DNA of 64,000 nucleotides, taken from Lamellibrachia columna. Taxonomy: Eukaryota; Annelida; Polychaeta; Sabellida; Siboglinidae. The notes beneath the pieces are model-generated. The model did not search any database. It had not been told where the DNA came from and saw nothing but the letters and a program-made list of their open reading frames with translations. The stretch is from NCBI GenBank assembly GCA_963662155.1, contig OY759269.1, positions 20,095,754 through 20,159,753 on the forward strand. The letters are read 5' to 3'. The position numbers and the translations under genes are program-made. Shown here in pieces: positions 40,953 through 54,120 of the stretch (positions are counted from its first letter, which is position 1; every line of letters begins with the position of its first letter).

Positions 40953-42408
40953 GAGGACAGCAGTCACGGGTTCTTTCGGCGAAGACAGCAGTCACGGGCT
41001 CTTTGGGTGAAGACAGCAGTCACGGGTTCTTTCGGCGAAGACAGCAGTCACGGGTTCTTTCGGCGAGGACAGCAGTCACGGGTTCTTTCGGCGAAGACAG
41101 CAGTCACGGGTTCTTTCGGCGAAGACAGCAGTCACGGGTTCTTTCGGCGAGGACAGCAGTCACGGGCTCTTTCGGCGAGGACAGCAGTCACGGGTTCTTT
41201 CGGCGAGGACAGCAGTCACGGGCTCTTTCGGCGAAGACAGCAGTCACGGGTTCTTTGGGTGAAGACAACAGTCACGGGCTCTTTCGGCGAAGACAGCAAT
41301 CACGGGCTCTTTGGGTGAAGACAACAGTCACGGGCTCTTTCGGCGAAGACAGCAGTCACGGGCTCTTTCGGCGAAGACAGCAGTCACGGGCTCTTTCGGC
41401 GAGGACAGCAGTCACGGGTTCTTTCGGCGAGGACAGCAGTCACGGGTTCTTTCGGCGAGGACAGCAGTCACGGGCTCTTTCGGCGAAGACAGCAGTCACG
41501 GGCTCTTTCGGCGAGGACAGCAGTCACGGGCTCTTTCGGCGAAGACAGCAGTCACGGGCTCTTTCGGCGAAGACAACAGTCACGGGCTCTTTCGGCGAAG
41601 ACAGCAGTCACGGGCTCTTTCGGCGAAGACAGCAGTCACGGGCTCTTTCGGCGAAGACAGCAGTCACGGGCTCTTTCGGCGAGGACAGCAGTCACGGGCT
41701 CTTTCGGCGAAGACAGCAGTCACGAGCTCTTTCGGCGAAGACAGCAGTCACGGGCTCTTTCGGCGAAGACAGCAGTCACGGGTTCTTTCGGCGAAGACAG
41801 CAGTCACGGGCTCTTTCGGCGAGGACAGCAGTCACGGGTTCTTTCGGCGAAGACAGCAGTCACTGGCTCTTTCGGCGAAGACAGCAGTCACGGGCTCTTT
41901 CGGCGAAGACAACAGTCACGGGCTCTTTCGGCGAAGACAGCAATCACGGGCTCTTTCGGCGAAGACAGCAGTCACGGGCTCTTTCGGCGAGGACAGCAGT
42001 CACGGGCTCTTTCGGCGAGGACAGCAGTCACGGGCTCTTTCGGCGAGGACAGCAGTCAAGGGCTCTTTCGGCGAGGACAGCAATCACGGGCTCTTTCGGC
42101 GAAGACAGCAATCACGGGCTCTTTCGGCGAGGACAGCAGTCACGGGCTCTTTCGGCGATGACAGCAGTCACGGGCCCTTTCAGCGAGGACAGCAGTCACG
42201 GGCTCTTTCAGCGAGGACAGCAGTCACGGGCTCTTTCAGCGAGGACAGCAGTCACGAGCTCTTTCAGCGAGGACAGCAGTCACGGGCTCTTTCAGCGAGG
42301 ACAGCAGTCACTGGCTCTTTCAGCGAGGACAGCAGTCACGGGCTCTTTCAGCGAGGACAGCAGTCACGGGCTCTTTCAGCGAGGACAGCAGTCACGAGCT
42401 CTTTCCCG
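40953..42408 (+). repeat. 28-bp minisatellite (about 52 units)
   Basis: The unit is GAGGACAGCAGTCACGGGCT plus CTTTCGGC. There are GAAGAC, TTCTTT and GGGTGAA variants, and a GCTCTTTCAGC variant group fixed in the last ten or so units. A 28-bp period rotates through the frames, so long open frames (up to about 470 codons) arise automatically. Confidence 0.97.
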
Positions 42409-43237
42409 CCGATATCTACGATAACTGATTTCTCTAACCAGTTCCAGCGAAAACGATTTTTCATTCTTTGACTTTGGTAAAGGTGCATTAGTCTGGCCGA
42501 ATTTATTAACGCTATTAAACGATATTTTTACCTATTTTTTTCGATGCTAATGTGCTTTTTGCATCACTCCCCCATCGGACTAGGTACAAAAAGGACGTAT
42601 ATTTGTTTAAAATATTGTGTTTTTGCGCACTCTTAGTGCCCAAAACAACGCTATACCGACAACAGCCGGTGTTGTTAATATGGCGATTATCGTAAAATGT
42701 GCGGTAACAATATCACGGTGGCATCAGAATCGGAAAGGCGATTTCACTGACAAATCGTTCATACCGCAGTATATAAGAATAGAAAAATAGAAGAAAACGT
42801 GCAATTTAATGTTACAAAAAACTCTTTAAAAATCTACAATTTAATGTTGAAAAGCACCCAAAAAATCGAACCTGAAAGGTGATTTCGCTGACAAATATCT
42901 TGTACGCAGTCTAAGAAAAGACAAAAACTAGAGTGAATTTAATTTTGAAACTCCAAAAAATCCACCGACAAATATTTCGACAAAAAATATAAGATAAAAA
43001 AACAAAGACATCCGCTCATATATCAAAGTATAATTAAAAATTCACACATCGTGCAAATATCTTTAAATCTTACTCATAGACAAGTGTCTTGCTTGAACAA
43101 ATGACACAATTCAGTAATAAATAATTCTTCAGGTGACAGTCAATACAAAAGAATAACACCGACATTACTAAGAGAGAAAGAAGTTTATTTGACCCCATGT
43201 GCGTAATATCTTCTTCTTCTTAGTTGTATACATGTAA
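42409..43237. other. No recognisable feature
   Basis: AT-rich sequence with imperfect internal similarity near 42740-42960 (repeated CACTGACAAAT/GCTGACAAATATC and AGAAAA blocks). No gene. Confidence 0.45.

Positions 43238-43824
<587 letters not shown>

Positions 43825-43900
<76 letters not shown>
43825..43900. repeat. (AT)n microsatellite
   Basis: Pure AT run of about 70 bp. Confidence 0.97.
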
Positions 43901-43901
<1 letters not shown>

Positions 43902-44823
43902 AATAAAGCAAAACATTATTGCAAACTATTCACAAATAAAATATAATACTACAATTAATTGGAATACTTTGAAATTGTACAAAGAAACAATTAAATAAGT
44001 TATTGCATAGTAAAAAGCGTCAAAATACATAGTTGAAAGCGTTACATACTTGTGGTAGATATCAGCATTACTTATCAATCAGTCATTTGGGTATAAACTA
44101 ACACACTAAAATGTATAGCGTGACCTCAATACGTCATAGTATTCAACCTTCTTGGACGGAATGTATGTCAAATTATTACGTTTGTTGTCACTAGATGAGC
44201 TTCTCTGGAGAAAAGCAGGTCAAGTTATTAAATATTTAGTTAATAGGAGGCGCTTCTTATAAGGAATGTAGAAAAGGTATTACGATGTTTGGTACTAGAG
44301 GCATTTCTTTGGTTGAATATAGGTCTATAGTTATTAAATAATTGGTCGGCAGAGGCGCTTCTTGGGTTGAATATAGGTCAAAGTATCACGCTTGTGATCG
44401 CTAGGGGCAAACAATGATTGAACTTGACAGGTGGGTGCATATATACGACGACATATTTACAAGTCACCTTCAAGTACGGCCAGTATCAGATGTTTAACTA
44501 TTTCTCTAGTTTTGCTGTTTCGCTGTTTTGTTACTTCACTACTTTTGGCTGAAGAGACGACGACGACCAAATGTGCATGGGGTGCAGTGGTCTAAAACAG
44601 ATGAAGATATTAGCAGACTTGGTGAATAGAAGGTCAAAAGTGTTTGGCCGTGAAGCCGGACATTGATGAATGAAGATGCAAGCGGACGTGATGAAGACAG
44701 AGGAAGACGAGTGGAAGCACATGAAGATGTTAATAGATGGAATGGAATGCAGTGCAAGACGGACAGAGGCAAACGTAAATGCGGGCTGAGGGGGTTGATA
44801 TGTCAGACATTCGGAGGGGTCGA
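43901..44823. other. No gene; loose repeats
   Basis: Around 44250-44400 there are two or three diverged units with AGGCGCTTCTT and GGTTGAATATAGGTC. Nothing else recognisable. Confidence 0.45.
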
Positions 44824-45105
44824 TGACCAATTTGTTCTCCTCTTAACCTCCTGTTCTATAGGGTTGCTAAACCACATTCTTTTAGGCTTTCTTCATGACT
44901 AAGGTCTCTCAGTTCTGCAATAAATTTGAGTTGCTCTCCTCTGTATTCGTTCAAGCGTATCTATATCCTTCTTACGATATGATATCCAAGCTTGTATACA
45001 GTATTCTAAATGAGGCCTAACTATTGCTTTACAGAGGTCTAATTAGCTTTTTGTCCTTGTATTTTATATTTCTCGTAATCAAACCAAGAATTTGGTTTAT
45101 GCTCT
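44824..45105 (-). mobile_element. CR1-like LINE fragment, first half of a split copy
   Basis: The minus strand matches the RT C-terminal region of the CR1 copy at 36936-38395 (CTCCTCTTAACCTCC, ACTAAGGTCTCTCAGTTCTG, TTCTAAATGAGG). The match stops at AAGAATTTGGTTT and resumes at 46212. The 3' part of the element is missing at the left. Confidence 0.85.
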
Positions 45106-46211
45106 GGTATCCGCAGGGTAGCGTGCTGGGACCCTTGTTTTTTTTACAATCTATTGTCTGGGGCTCAACCATGTCTTCGAACACCACCAACTCCGTTACC
45201 ACATGTATGCTGACGATACCCAGCTGTATGTTGAATTTCCGCGTGATCAGCCAGCGCATGCTACAACTGCCATTGACCGCATATCGCGATGTACCGCCGA
45301 TGTAAAGTCATGGATGGTGTCCCACAACCTTCTTCTTAACGAGTGTAAAACGGAAGCCGTCGTGATTTCCGCTGCGCAGAATCGCAAACGTGTTCAACCT
45401 CCTGTTGAATTAGTCATTGATGTCTGTGGCTACCCGAGACGCAGCTGCGGAAACTGCAGATGATTCAAAACTCCGCGGCACGGCTGATTACTGGAACCCG
45501 CAGACGAGATCACATAATACCAGTTTTATTCAGTTTACATTGGTTGCCTGTTCGTCAGCGAATCGAATTCAAATTTCTTTTACTTGTGTTTCGCGCTGTG
45601 CATCATCTATGCCCAGTGTATCTGTCGTCGCTAGTGATTCCATACACACCCACCCGAACACTGAGATCCGCCGATCAACATCTATTGACTATACCGCGGT
45701 ACCATCTCGAGCGGTACGGTCGTCGGGCCTTTTCTGTGGCAGGGCCGACACTGTGGAACGCCCTGCCTCCCGCAATTAGGCAAGCCAACTCCGTTGCGGT
45801 ATTCAAGTCACTTCTAAAAACACATCTCTTTCGCGAAGCCTGTTGACATTTTAATCACTCGAACATTTTACTTATTTAACTTATTATTTATTTTATTTGT
45901 TTATTTAACTTATCTGATTAACTTATATGTTTATTTAATGTATCAACTTAATTGTAGTTGTTTATTTTATCTTTTTATTTACTATTTATTTATTTTATTT
46001 TATGTATTTATTTAACTTCTTGACATAATTAATTCATTTAAATCATTTATTTAACTTTTTATTTAACTTATGTTTACCTGTCTTTTAATCACATTTTATT
46101 TTAGCCCTTCAATTTATTAAAAATTATTTAGCATTACCTTGTTAGCGCCTTTGAGCAGGTTTTTAACCCAGATACACGGCGCATTATAAATGTATAATAA
46201 TAATAATAATA
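45106..46211 (+). mobile_element. L2-like LINE inserted in the CR1 copy
   Basis: A 5'-truncated, internally deleted element. It encodes PQGSVLGPL, then MYADDTQLYVEF (the catalytic YADD) and the C-terminus (HWLPVRQRIEFKFLLLVFRA, AFSVAGPTLWNALPPAIRQA, FKSLLKTHLF). A deletion joins codons near 45430. The 3' tail has GCGCCTTTGAGC..GGCGCATTATAAATG followed by (TAA)n, typical of L2-like ends. AATTTGGTT and AAATTGATT flank it as a probable target duplication. Confidence 0.88.
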
Positions 46212-46392
46212 AATTGATTACCCTTTGAATGTGCAATACCGCATTGCTATGAAAAGTTCACATTAGCACTCATTGTTACTCCTAAGTTTTTTTCGTTTAC
46301 GGACATTTTATAGTTTACATCCAAGTTCCCGTGTCCTGTGTGTAGGCATTTACATTTCCCCAAATTTAATAACATCTGCTATTTTTAGAACA
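46212..46392 (-). mobile_element. CR1-like LINE fragment, second half of the split copy
   Basis: TTGATTACCCTTTGAATGTG onwards matches the CR1 copy at 37541-37725 in the same orientation as 44824-45105. It ends near AACATCTGCTATTTTT. Confidence 0.85.
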
Positions 46393-46529
46393 AATACAGG
46401 TTTTTAATGGCAGTCATTTTGAAAATCCAATATGGCGCCATATATGCTGATGGGCAAGTGAAAACATCGTTTTTTGTATTCAGTACATTCCAAAGTTTCC
46501 AACAATATATATATATGTTTGTAAATCTC
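46393..46529. other. Spacer, nothing recognised
   Basis: Short AT-rich spacer between the CR1 fragment and the Tc1 relic. Confidence 0.4.
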
Positions 46530-47270
46530 CAAGGACACTGAACGAAAATCCGAACATGGACATAATGAACCGGACTATGACCTCAGCTCGACTTCAGCTA
46601 CGTTACAGCGCAACTGGCAGTGCAGCAGATCATCCGAGAAGTAACCGATCACGTGTTTCTGACCGTAGATATGGCCGCCATATTGTCCTGCAGCACCTTC
46701 GTGGTCGATGAAGAGATGTAGAAAAGACGGTCAGGGTGAGCGTGGCAACTTCTGGACTGCACACAGAGAATGTGAAACCAGGTGGTCTTTACAAAGGAAG
46801 CCCGTTTTCGATTGTCCAACTTTGGTGACAGAATACGTACATACCGTCGGCGTGTGGAGCGGTACTCTGATGCAGCAGGAGTACAGCGTGACAAATGGGA
46901 TGGACGGAGCGTGTGTGTGTGCAGGCATATCTGCCAATGCACGGACACAATTGTTGTCCTAAACGGCAGTCTCAATGCATAGAGACACACGTATGAAGTC
47001 CTCATTCCTGAACTGGTACCAAGCGCTAACACCCCAAACTGTCATTGTTTCAGCGTGAAAGTGCCCGACCTCGTGTCGCACGGATTGCGACACGGGATCT
47101 GCAGCAGCAGCAAATACAGACGCTTTCATATACTGCGTTTAGTCTCCCACTGAACATGCCTGGGATGAACTGCAGACACGGGTTTATCAGCGACAACAGC
47201 CGACCAACATACATCAGCGCACTGTTGTCCTGATTGAAGAATGGAGAACCATTGGAAGCTTTCATTGTTG
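46530..47270 (+). mobile_element. Tc1/mariner-type transposase relic
   Basis: Broken frames keep the order of a Tc1-like transposase: an HTH-side segment (DRRYGRHIVLQHLR), the first catalytic Asp region (FTKEARFRLSNFGDRIRTYR, with the Asp replaced by Lys in FTKEAR), and DKWDGRSVCV. Next come a block equivalent to the second Asp region (ESARPRVARIATRDLQQQQI), and a degraded third block (NMPGMNC..). Several frameshifts are present. No inverted termini were found, so the ends are uncertain. Inactive. Confidence 0.8.
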
Positions 47271-48010
47271 ACTGATGGGGCCATACACCTTATTGAACAC
47301 TTCTTGCACACAATATTGATGCTATCATGTTCGTACAAATAAATTATTTGACATACAAAGGAAACTTGCGTTTTTTTTACTAGTACATATTAATTGACGT
47401 ATATATTTTACATGCAAGTTTGCGTTTGTTTTTACTTTAACGTAGCATATCCCATGCACATATTAACTGGTTCAGCAGCAGAATTAATAATTAATACCAT
47501 AGCAACATGTTAACTAAAATTACTACAGAATCTGAGCAAATTGAATTGATCGATAACACTTGATTTTTAACATTTGCACCTTGGCCGCCAACAACTGTAA
47601 TAGATAACTGGCTGTAACATTTTAGTGATACCACAATTCATTTGTACATCACGGCTAGAAATGTTCCAGATACATCCACCGTGGAGCCAACAGTGGGTGC
47701 TGATGCTGGTAGACCAGTGGAGGAACTCTGGTTAGGCTTCAAAGAGAGAACAAATTAACTCACTGAAAAGCAGCAGAATGTAAGGAAAGGAGAAAGGTAC
47801 GCACAGAGTATTTGAAGAACATATCAAATACAGATAAGTGTTAAAGGTACAGAGATAAGAACACACTAATGAAGAAAGCGATAAGAACTCACAAGAGAAA
47901 ACAACTTCAGAAAAACAAACAAGTAATGGAGGAGGATTTCAAGAAAAACAAATCGCATAATTCGTTTTAAAATGTGCGAGAACTTAGCAACAAGTCATGT
48001 AAACACCTCA
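47271..48010. other. No recognisable feature
   Basis: AT-rich; nothing identified until the LINE frames begin near 48010. Confidence 0.45.
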
Positions 48011-49500
48011 TGGCTGCAAAAGATGGTGACGTAAACCTAAAAACAGCTCCTTCGTATGAGGTGTTGAAATGCTGGGAAAAATACTTTGAAACATCTTAAC
48101 ACGATCAGAGGAAGCACTTGACAACATTCCAGATAACATCCCTGGACTGGTTGGAATATCATTCTCAATAGAGGAGGTACAGAAGGCTGTCAAAGCAATG
48201 GAGTCAAGGAAAGGAGTTGGTGCTGATCGCATAAAGGCTGAAGCTCTGAAAGCACGCGGGGAGAAGATGGCCGAGATGCTCCTGAAAATATGCAAAGCAG
48301 CATAGCGCCATGAGACGTTACCAACAGATTGGTGCAGAATTATGATCAACCCAATATACAAGAAAGTGTGCAAGTTAGCCCCTACCGAGCAATTTCTTTG
48401 ATATCCATCTCGGGTAGGTCTTCTGTAAGATGATACGCATGGGGATAGATGACAACATTGATTCACATCTATCAAAGCAGAGGTTTGGATTCAGGAAGAA
48501 CATAGCGACAGCAGATGCTATCTTCATAGTGCGACAGATCATGTAAAAGGCGAATGAGCACCCGCCCACGCTGCATTAAAATTGTGTGGACTTCCAGGCT
48601 GTATTTGATACTGTGTGGAGAGGGGCATTGTGGGTGATGTTGAGGTATATTGGGGTGGATCCCATGATTACATCACTGATTTAAGCTATGTGTGATGATG
48701 TCGAATGTGCAGTCGCCATCAATGGTTAACTGGCATAAAGGTTCAGAGTGGAAATAGGAGTGAGACAGGGCTGTTTGCTGTCACCTATCCTTTTCAGTTT
48801 GTTACTGGAGTTCGTCATGGCAGACCTGAACAGATTATACAAGGAGTTCCAGCTAGATACCGAAATCAGCTTTAACATCAGATATGCAGATGGCACAACG
48901 ATTACGTGTCAATGAGAAGCTACTACTTTCAACTGAAGAACGAAAAGCTGCCTGTAGGAAATGGGGAATGGAAGCAGCCTTTGGTAGACTCGGAAATTAT
49001 ATATTTTCCAACAGAGGCATCTGAGCAAGACTGAAAGCCAGATTATATGGAGCCCTTATACTGCTAACAGCAATCTATGGTGCGGAGGCTTGGACGCTAC
49101 GATCATAGGAGATCGTAGTTTGGGGTGTTTGAGATGCGCTGCCAGCGGGCTATTAGAGGTGTAACCAGGGTGGACGGACTACACAACATCTAGATAAGAG
49201 GGGACACCTTTACCCCTGTTTCTATCACAGATTTCATCAGACACAGACCAGTGGTTTGGGCACATCTGCTGTTTGCAAAGAAATAACATCGTTAGACAAA
49301 CATACAAACAAGACTTCAAATGACAGCGGAATAGAGGAACGCCACTGAAGAGGTGGATTGACCAGATCAGGAACGACACTGGACTGTCGCCGTTGCCAGC
49401 TGAACGGCATGCCATAGAAGAGAGTAGAGGGGTGCAACTTCCCGGGGGACAGCGAGGTGTCACTATGACCTATGCTTTTAAGTCAAGTAAGTCAAGTCAT
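48010..49500 (+). mobile_element. Degenerate non-LTR retrotransposon, RT and C-terminal region
   Basis: Fragments in order: a segment with EEVQKAVKAMESRKGVGADR, then LPTDWCRIMINPIYKK, RFGFRKNIATADAIFIVRQI, FDTVWRGALWVMLRYIGVDP, VEIGVRQGCLLSPILFSLLL, and ISFNIRYADGT (YADG in place of YADD). The C-terminal RWIDQIRNDTGLSPLPAERH is next, and the element ends in AAGTC tandem units (49479-49498). Many stops. A different clade from the CR1 and L2 copies; exact clade not assigned. Confidence 0.75.
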
Positions 49501-50472
49501 AATCTCAGTCATCACATGTATGCTGATGACACACAGGTTTACATGTCACTTTCACAATCAAATGCAAAGAATCTGTTTCGACTTTAAGTGATTGTCTTAC
49601 TGATATTTTGTTGGAGGGAATCGAGTAAGCTAAAGCTTAATCTATATAAAACAGACCTTATTATTATTGGCACTAAGAAACAACAAAATATGGTCATCAG
49701 CCATTTTCCAGTTAAACTGCTTGGCAGTGATACATTCCCATCCGATACTGTTCGTAATCTAGGTGTTGTCTTTGGTAGTGACTTCAACTTTCGCCAGTAT
49801 ATTTCTCAAGTACGTAAATCATGTTTCTATTATATACGTGATCTCCGTCGAATTCGGCGTCACATATCTATATTTACTGCTAAAACATTATCAACGGCAC
49901 TAATTAATAGCCGCCTTGACTATTGTAATTCACTAATAAATAGCATTGCTAAAAGAGACTTGGCTAAACTACAACGAGTACAAAATTGTCTGGCACGTGT
50001 GGTACTCGGGACGCCCCAGTTTCCACCATCACTACCCTAATTTTAAGCTATACACTCTTACATATTGTGCTCTATATACACGACAAACACCCTACTTGGT
50101 TAGTCTCCTGCATCTTTCAAATATCCCAGGCAGCTCAGATCATCAATTTCACAACAATTAACTTACTGTGTCTAAAACAAAACTTAACTTGGGCAAACGT
50201 ACTTTCTCTGTCGCTGCGCCTAGGGTCTGGAATGAACTCTCCATCACTTTGAAAACATCTGAAACTATAGCGATCTTCCGAAAAAAAACTAAAGACCTAT
50301 TTTATTATAAATTGCATTTCCACCATAAATCTTCGGTTGTTCCTCGTTCTGATAATGACTTTTGCGTGTCTCTGTTCACGATTATGCTTAATGGTTCTGT
50401 TTTGTTGCGCCTCTGAGCTCAGGTTCCTGAGCCTGAGGATATATCTTATAGGCGCCATATAATTTACTTATT
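49501..50472 (+). mobile_element. L2-like LINE, 5'-truncated
   Basis: Starts inside RT with HHMYADDTQVYMSLSQ. An open part 49588-50040 follows (LKLNLYKTDLIIIGTKKQ, LGVVFGSDFNF, RRHISIFTAKTLSTALINSR). The C-terminal motif AFSVAAPRVWNE is represented by TFSVAAPRVWNELSITL. The 3' tail has GCGCCTCTGAGCTC..TATAGGCGCCATATAAT and TTATTATTAA. It abuts the preceding LINE with no spacer. Confidence 0.85.
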
Positions 50473-51320
50473 ATTAACAATATACCCACCACAAATATAT
50501 TGAAGGCCCGGACACCAGCCACCCTCCGGTAACGACGGTTGTGCTAGAATCTAGCTATTGGTAATTAGTTTGCAGCTATAACTAACTCGTTCTGTCCCTG
50601 GCAGTAGGCCCCGCTAGGTGGGTGGTCCGCAGATTCAGCGACAACGTTCGTGATTGACGTCAAGTCATCGCTGATCTGTAGCTTATTGTGTTGGATCAAA
50701 TCCAATCTAGTTAAAATATCAATAACACAGTATCGAAATACTAATTGAATGATTATACTCACGGTAACAGTGGTGCCTTATGCGGAGATTGGCACGATTG
50801 CGAAACTGAAATCGAACAGTCATCGTATCCCACTGCACCAAAAAGCGAGCAACCCGAAATGCATTAGTTATCTCACCTAGCGGATAAGTGGAAAATTGTT
50901 TTTAAAAATAAGTGCTGCCATCTGTCGGGGTTCGGTAGAAACGTGGATTCCCAGATTTAAACGAGACTATCGCTAGTAATGTGTTCACGATGTCATCAAC
51001 CGTAGACAATATGCGCCATTGACTTGAATCTCAGAAGCGACATCACCATCCTATTAACCGTTTGTCATCCAGTTTTTGTTAACAGTCTATACGAGCCGTT
51101 AGCAGTCCCACGCGCATCCATAGCGTATGTGTTTGAGCGATAATGCAATGAGTTATGACTGCAAACAAACATTGCAAATGTAATCGTACACAATTACCCC
51201 GAAATACAATGCACTTTACTCTTCATGTTGTATCTAATGTATCTAATGCACGTACATTGACTGCATTTTAATACCATGTCCCCGTGTTTAATGTCTTTAA
51301 TAACATTCGTGACAATAATA
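50473..51320. other. No recognisable feature
   Basis: Mixed sequence between LINE copies; nothing identified. Confidence 0.45.
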
Positions 51321-51324
51321 ACGA

Positions 51325-54120
51325 ATCAAGATTTAACAAGATTGCCATCTCAAACAACAAGTTCCAGATGGCATGTGGACAAGGAAGCCATTGGCTTATC
51401 GAGAGTTCAACAATTTTCTCATTTATGTGTAGCCCGCCCTTATCAGATATATGTTAATTTTATTTTTAAACATATTCACACTACTAGCATTAACACAATC
51501 AAGTTTGTTCCATTCATTTATCACCCTCTGTGAGAAAGAGTACTTTCTCATATCCAACCTACACTGCTCCTTAACTAATGCAGCTTTGTGTCCTCTGGTT
51601 CTACTGCCTTCCTTAAGTTTGAAGAACATATTTCTATCAACATCCTCATAACCGTTCGCTATTTTAAACACTTCTATTTGGTCTCCTCTTAGTCTCTAGT
51701 GTTGTCAAACCACATTGTAATAAGCGGCTTTCGTAACTAAGGTATCTCAATTCTGGAATCATTTTAGTTGCTCTTCGTTGTATCCTTTCTAGCTTGAATA
51801 CAATATTCCAAGTGTGGTCTAACTATTGCTTTTTACAGGGGTACAATTAGCTGTTTATCCTTATACGTGATAGTTCTCCTAATTAGCCCTAGAATATAAT
51901 TTCCTATTGAAGCAGCAATCCGACATTGCTCTGAAACTTTCACGTCAGTACTGAATGTTACTCCTAAGTCCTTTTTTAGTGTGGTTCTACCTAGTAGAGC
52001 ATCCCCCATTTTATATTCTTCATCCATGTTTCTATGTCCTATGTGTATGCATTTACACTTCCCAAAATGAAATAACATTTGCAATTTTTCTTACCATTTA
52101 ACTAATTTATCTAGATCATCCTGTAATCTTTGTTTATCTGTAACATTAGTAACCTTTCTGAATACTTTTGTGTCATCTGCAAATTTCTGTACTTTGCTAG
52201 ATATGTCATCTTCCAAATAATTTATGTATATTAAAAATAGTATAGGGCGTAATACTGATTCCTGTGGTATCACACTCAGAACAGATTTCCAGTTTGAAAT
52301 CTCACCATCTACTATTACTCTCTGTCTTCTGTGTATAAGCCACTCTTCTATCCAGTTGATTACATCATTACCTATACCATGGGCTTTTAGTTTAAGTAAC
52401 AATCTTTGATGTGGCACTTTATCGAAAGCTTTCTGAAAATCTAAGTAGACAACATCCACTGGTGACCTGTCATCTACCCACTTTGTAATTTCTTCCAAAA
52501 AACATAAGAGAACCCATGTTGAGATGTATTTATTAATTTATGTTTTACAAGGAATTCCACCATGTGGTCTCTAATTAATGTTTCAAGTAATTTACATACA
52601 ACTTATGTTAAACTCACTGGTCTGTAATTTTCTGGCTTGTTCCTTGATCCCTTCTAAATAGCGGTGTCATGTTTGCTTCTTTCCATTCTGAAGGAACTAT
52701 TCCTTCTTCTAGTGTCAAGTTCAACAATTTTACAAGTGGTGTACTAATTTATTCAACAATTTCCTTAAGCAGTTTTGGTGGTATCCCATCAACTCCCGGT
52801 GATTTATTATCTTTCATCTTCTTAATTTTCTTTGCTATCATTTCATGAGTTACAAATAACTGCCCTAAATGTTCTGATTTACTGCCTTCAAATTTAGTAA
52901 GTGGAACTGGAAGTGTGCTGGTATCTTCTGTGGTAAAAACTGAGCTGAAATACTCATTCAGGACCTCTGCCATTTGAAACCCGTCTGAAATTATGTTTTT
53001 GCTGTTGTTTTGTGGTCCGACCTTATCTCAAACTTTCTGTTTACTCCTTACATAAGCATAGAAACTCTTGCTGTAATTTTTTATATTACCTACCAATTTT
53101 TTTCAAATGTTCTTTTAGATTTGCTAATTTCAGTTGTAGCTAGGTTAAGTGCCTCTGCAATTTGCATACTCTTCATCCTTTCTGGTATGACTATAAACCC
53201 TCCACATAGTTTGCTTAAGCACTATTTTTCTAATAGCTTCTTTTGACAAGTGTTTCTTTCTAGACTGTTTTCCTTGTTATTTCAGGGGAAAAAAATTATC
53301 GATGATACTCTCAATTTCATATTTCAGAATATTCCAACATTCAATTGCAGTCTTATTCATCAGCATGTTATTCCAATCTAGCTTTGCTAAGTATTTTCTC
53401 ATATCTTTATAGTTACCTTTGTGGAAGTTTCTCCTATATGTTTTTTTGTTTTTACTTTCTGATTTGACGTTGATGTCAAAATGTATTTGATTGTAGTCAC
53501 TGTTACCCATTGTTTCATGTATTTTTACATTGTCCACTAATTCTTTTTATGATGACAAAACTATATCTAAAATATTATCTCCCTTGGTTGGTTCTAGCAC
53601 ATGCTGAGTAAGGAAGCTATCCTGAATTAAAAACAGAAATTGTTGGTCCTCACCCCCTGTACTTTCTAGAGATTTCCATTGTATGTGTCCATGGTTGAAA
53701 TCTCCCATTATGATACATTCCCCTTTACTTTTCCTTTATAGCATTTTGTATTTTTGTATTATTCTCTTCGTTTATGTTTGGACTTCGGTAAACTAATCCA
53801 ATAGTTAATTTTGAATTTCCTGAAACTATTTTGCACCAAACAGCTTCATCTGCTTCCCTTTCTAATTTTGTTGCTTAAGTCTGAATAGATTCTTTAACAT
53901 ATAAAATAACTCCCCCTCCCATTCTTCCTATTCGATCTCTCCTAAACATTACCTCTCCTGTCAATCCTAATTCATCATCTGTTATGTCTATGTTGGCCCA
54001 TGATTCGGTAATACCAATTATGGGAGGGTCAGTATCTTCTACCATAATGTTTATATCGTTTTTCTTATTTACTATACTCCTAGCATTTAAACACACGCAT
54101 TTATAACCTGCTTCAGACCT
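51325..54120 (-). mobile_element. CR1-like LINE, longest copy (endonuclease plus RT)
   Basis: On the minus strand, from right to left: endonuclease start (MCLNARSIVNKKNDINIMVE, MGGGVILYVKES; 53875-54096), linker (53277-53537), RT entry (DNKSPGVDGIPPKLL; 52749-52973), RT core (FQKAFDKVPHQRLLLKL, KFADDTKVF; 52091-52498), then the C-terminal region (51423-52084). The 3' end near 51330 shows AAGATTTAACAAGATTG. Several frameshifts and stops (for example PQESVLRPI in place of PQGSVLGPI) mark it as dead. About 2.8 kb, 5'-truncated or nearly full-length for a single-ORF region. Confidence 0.92.

Noticed and set aside
41003..42471. 473-codon frame resembling a repetitive protein
   Set aside because: A 28-bp period cycles through all frames; no start context or unique domain.
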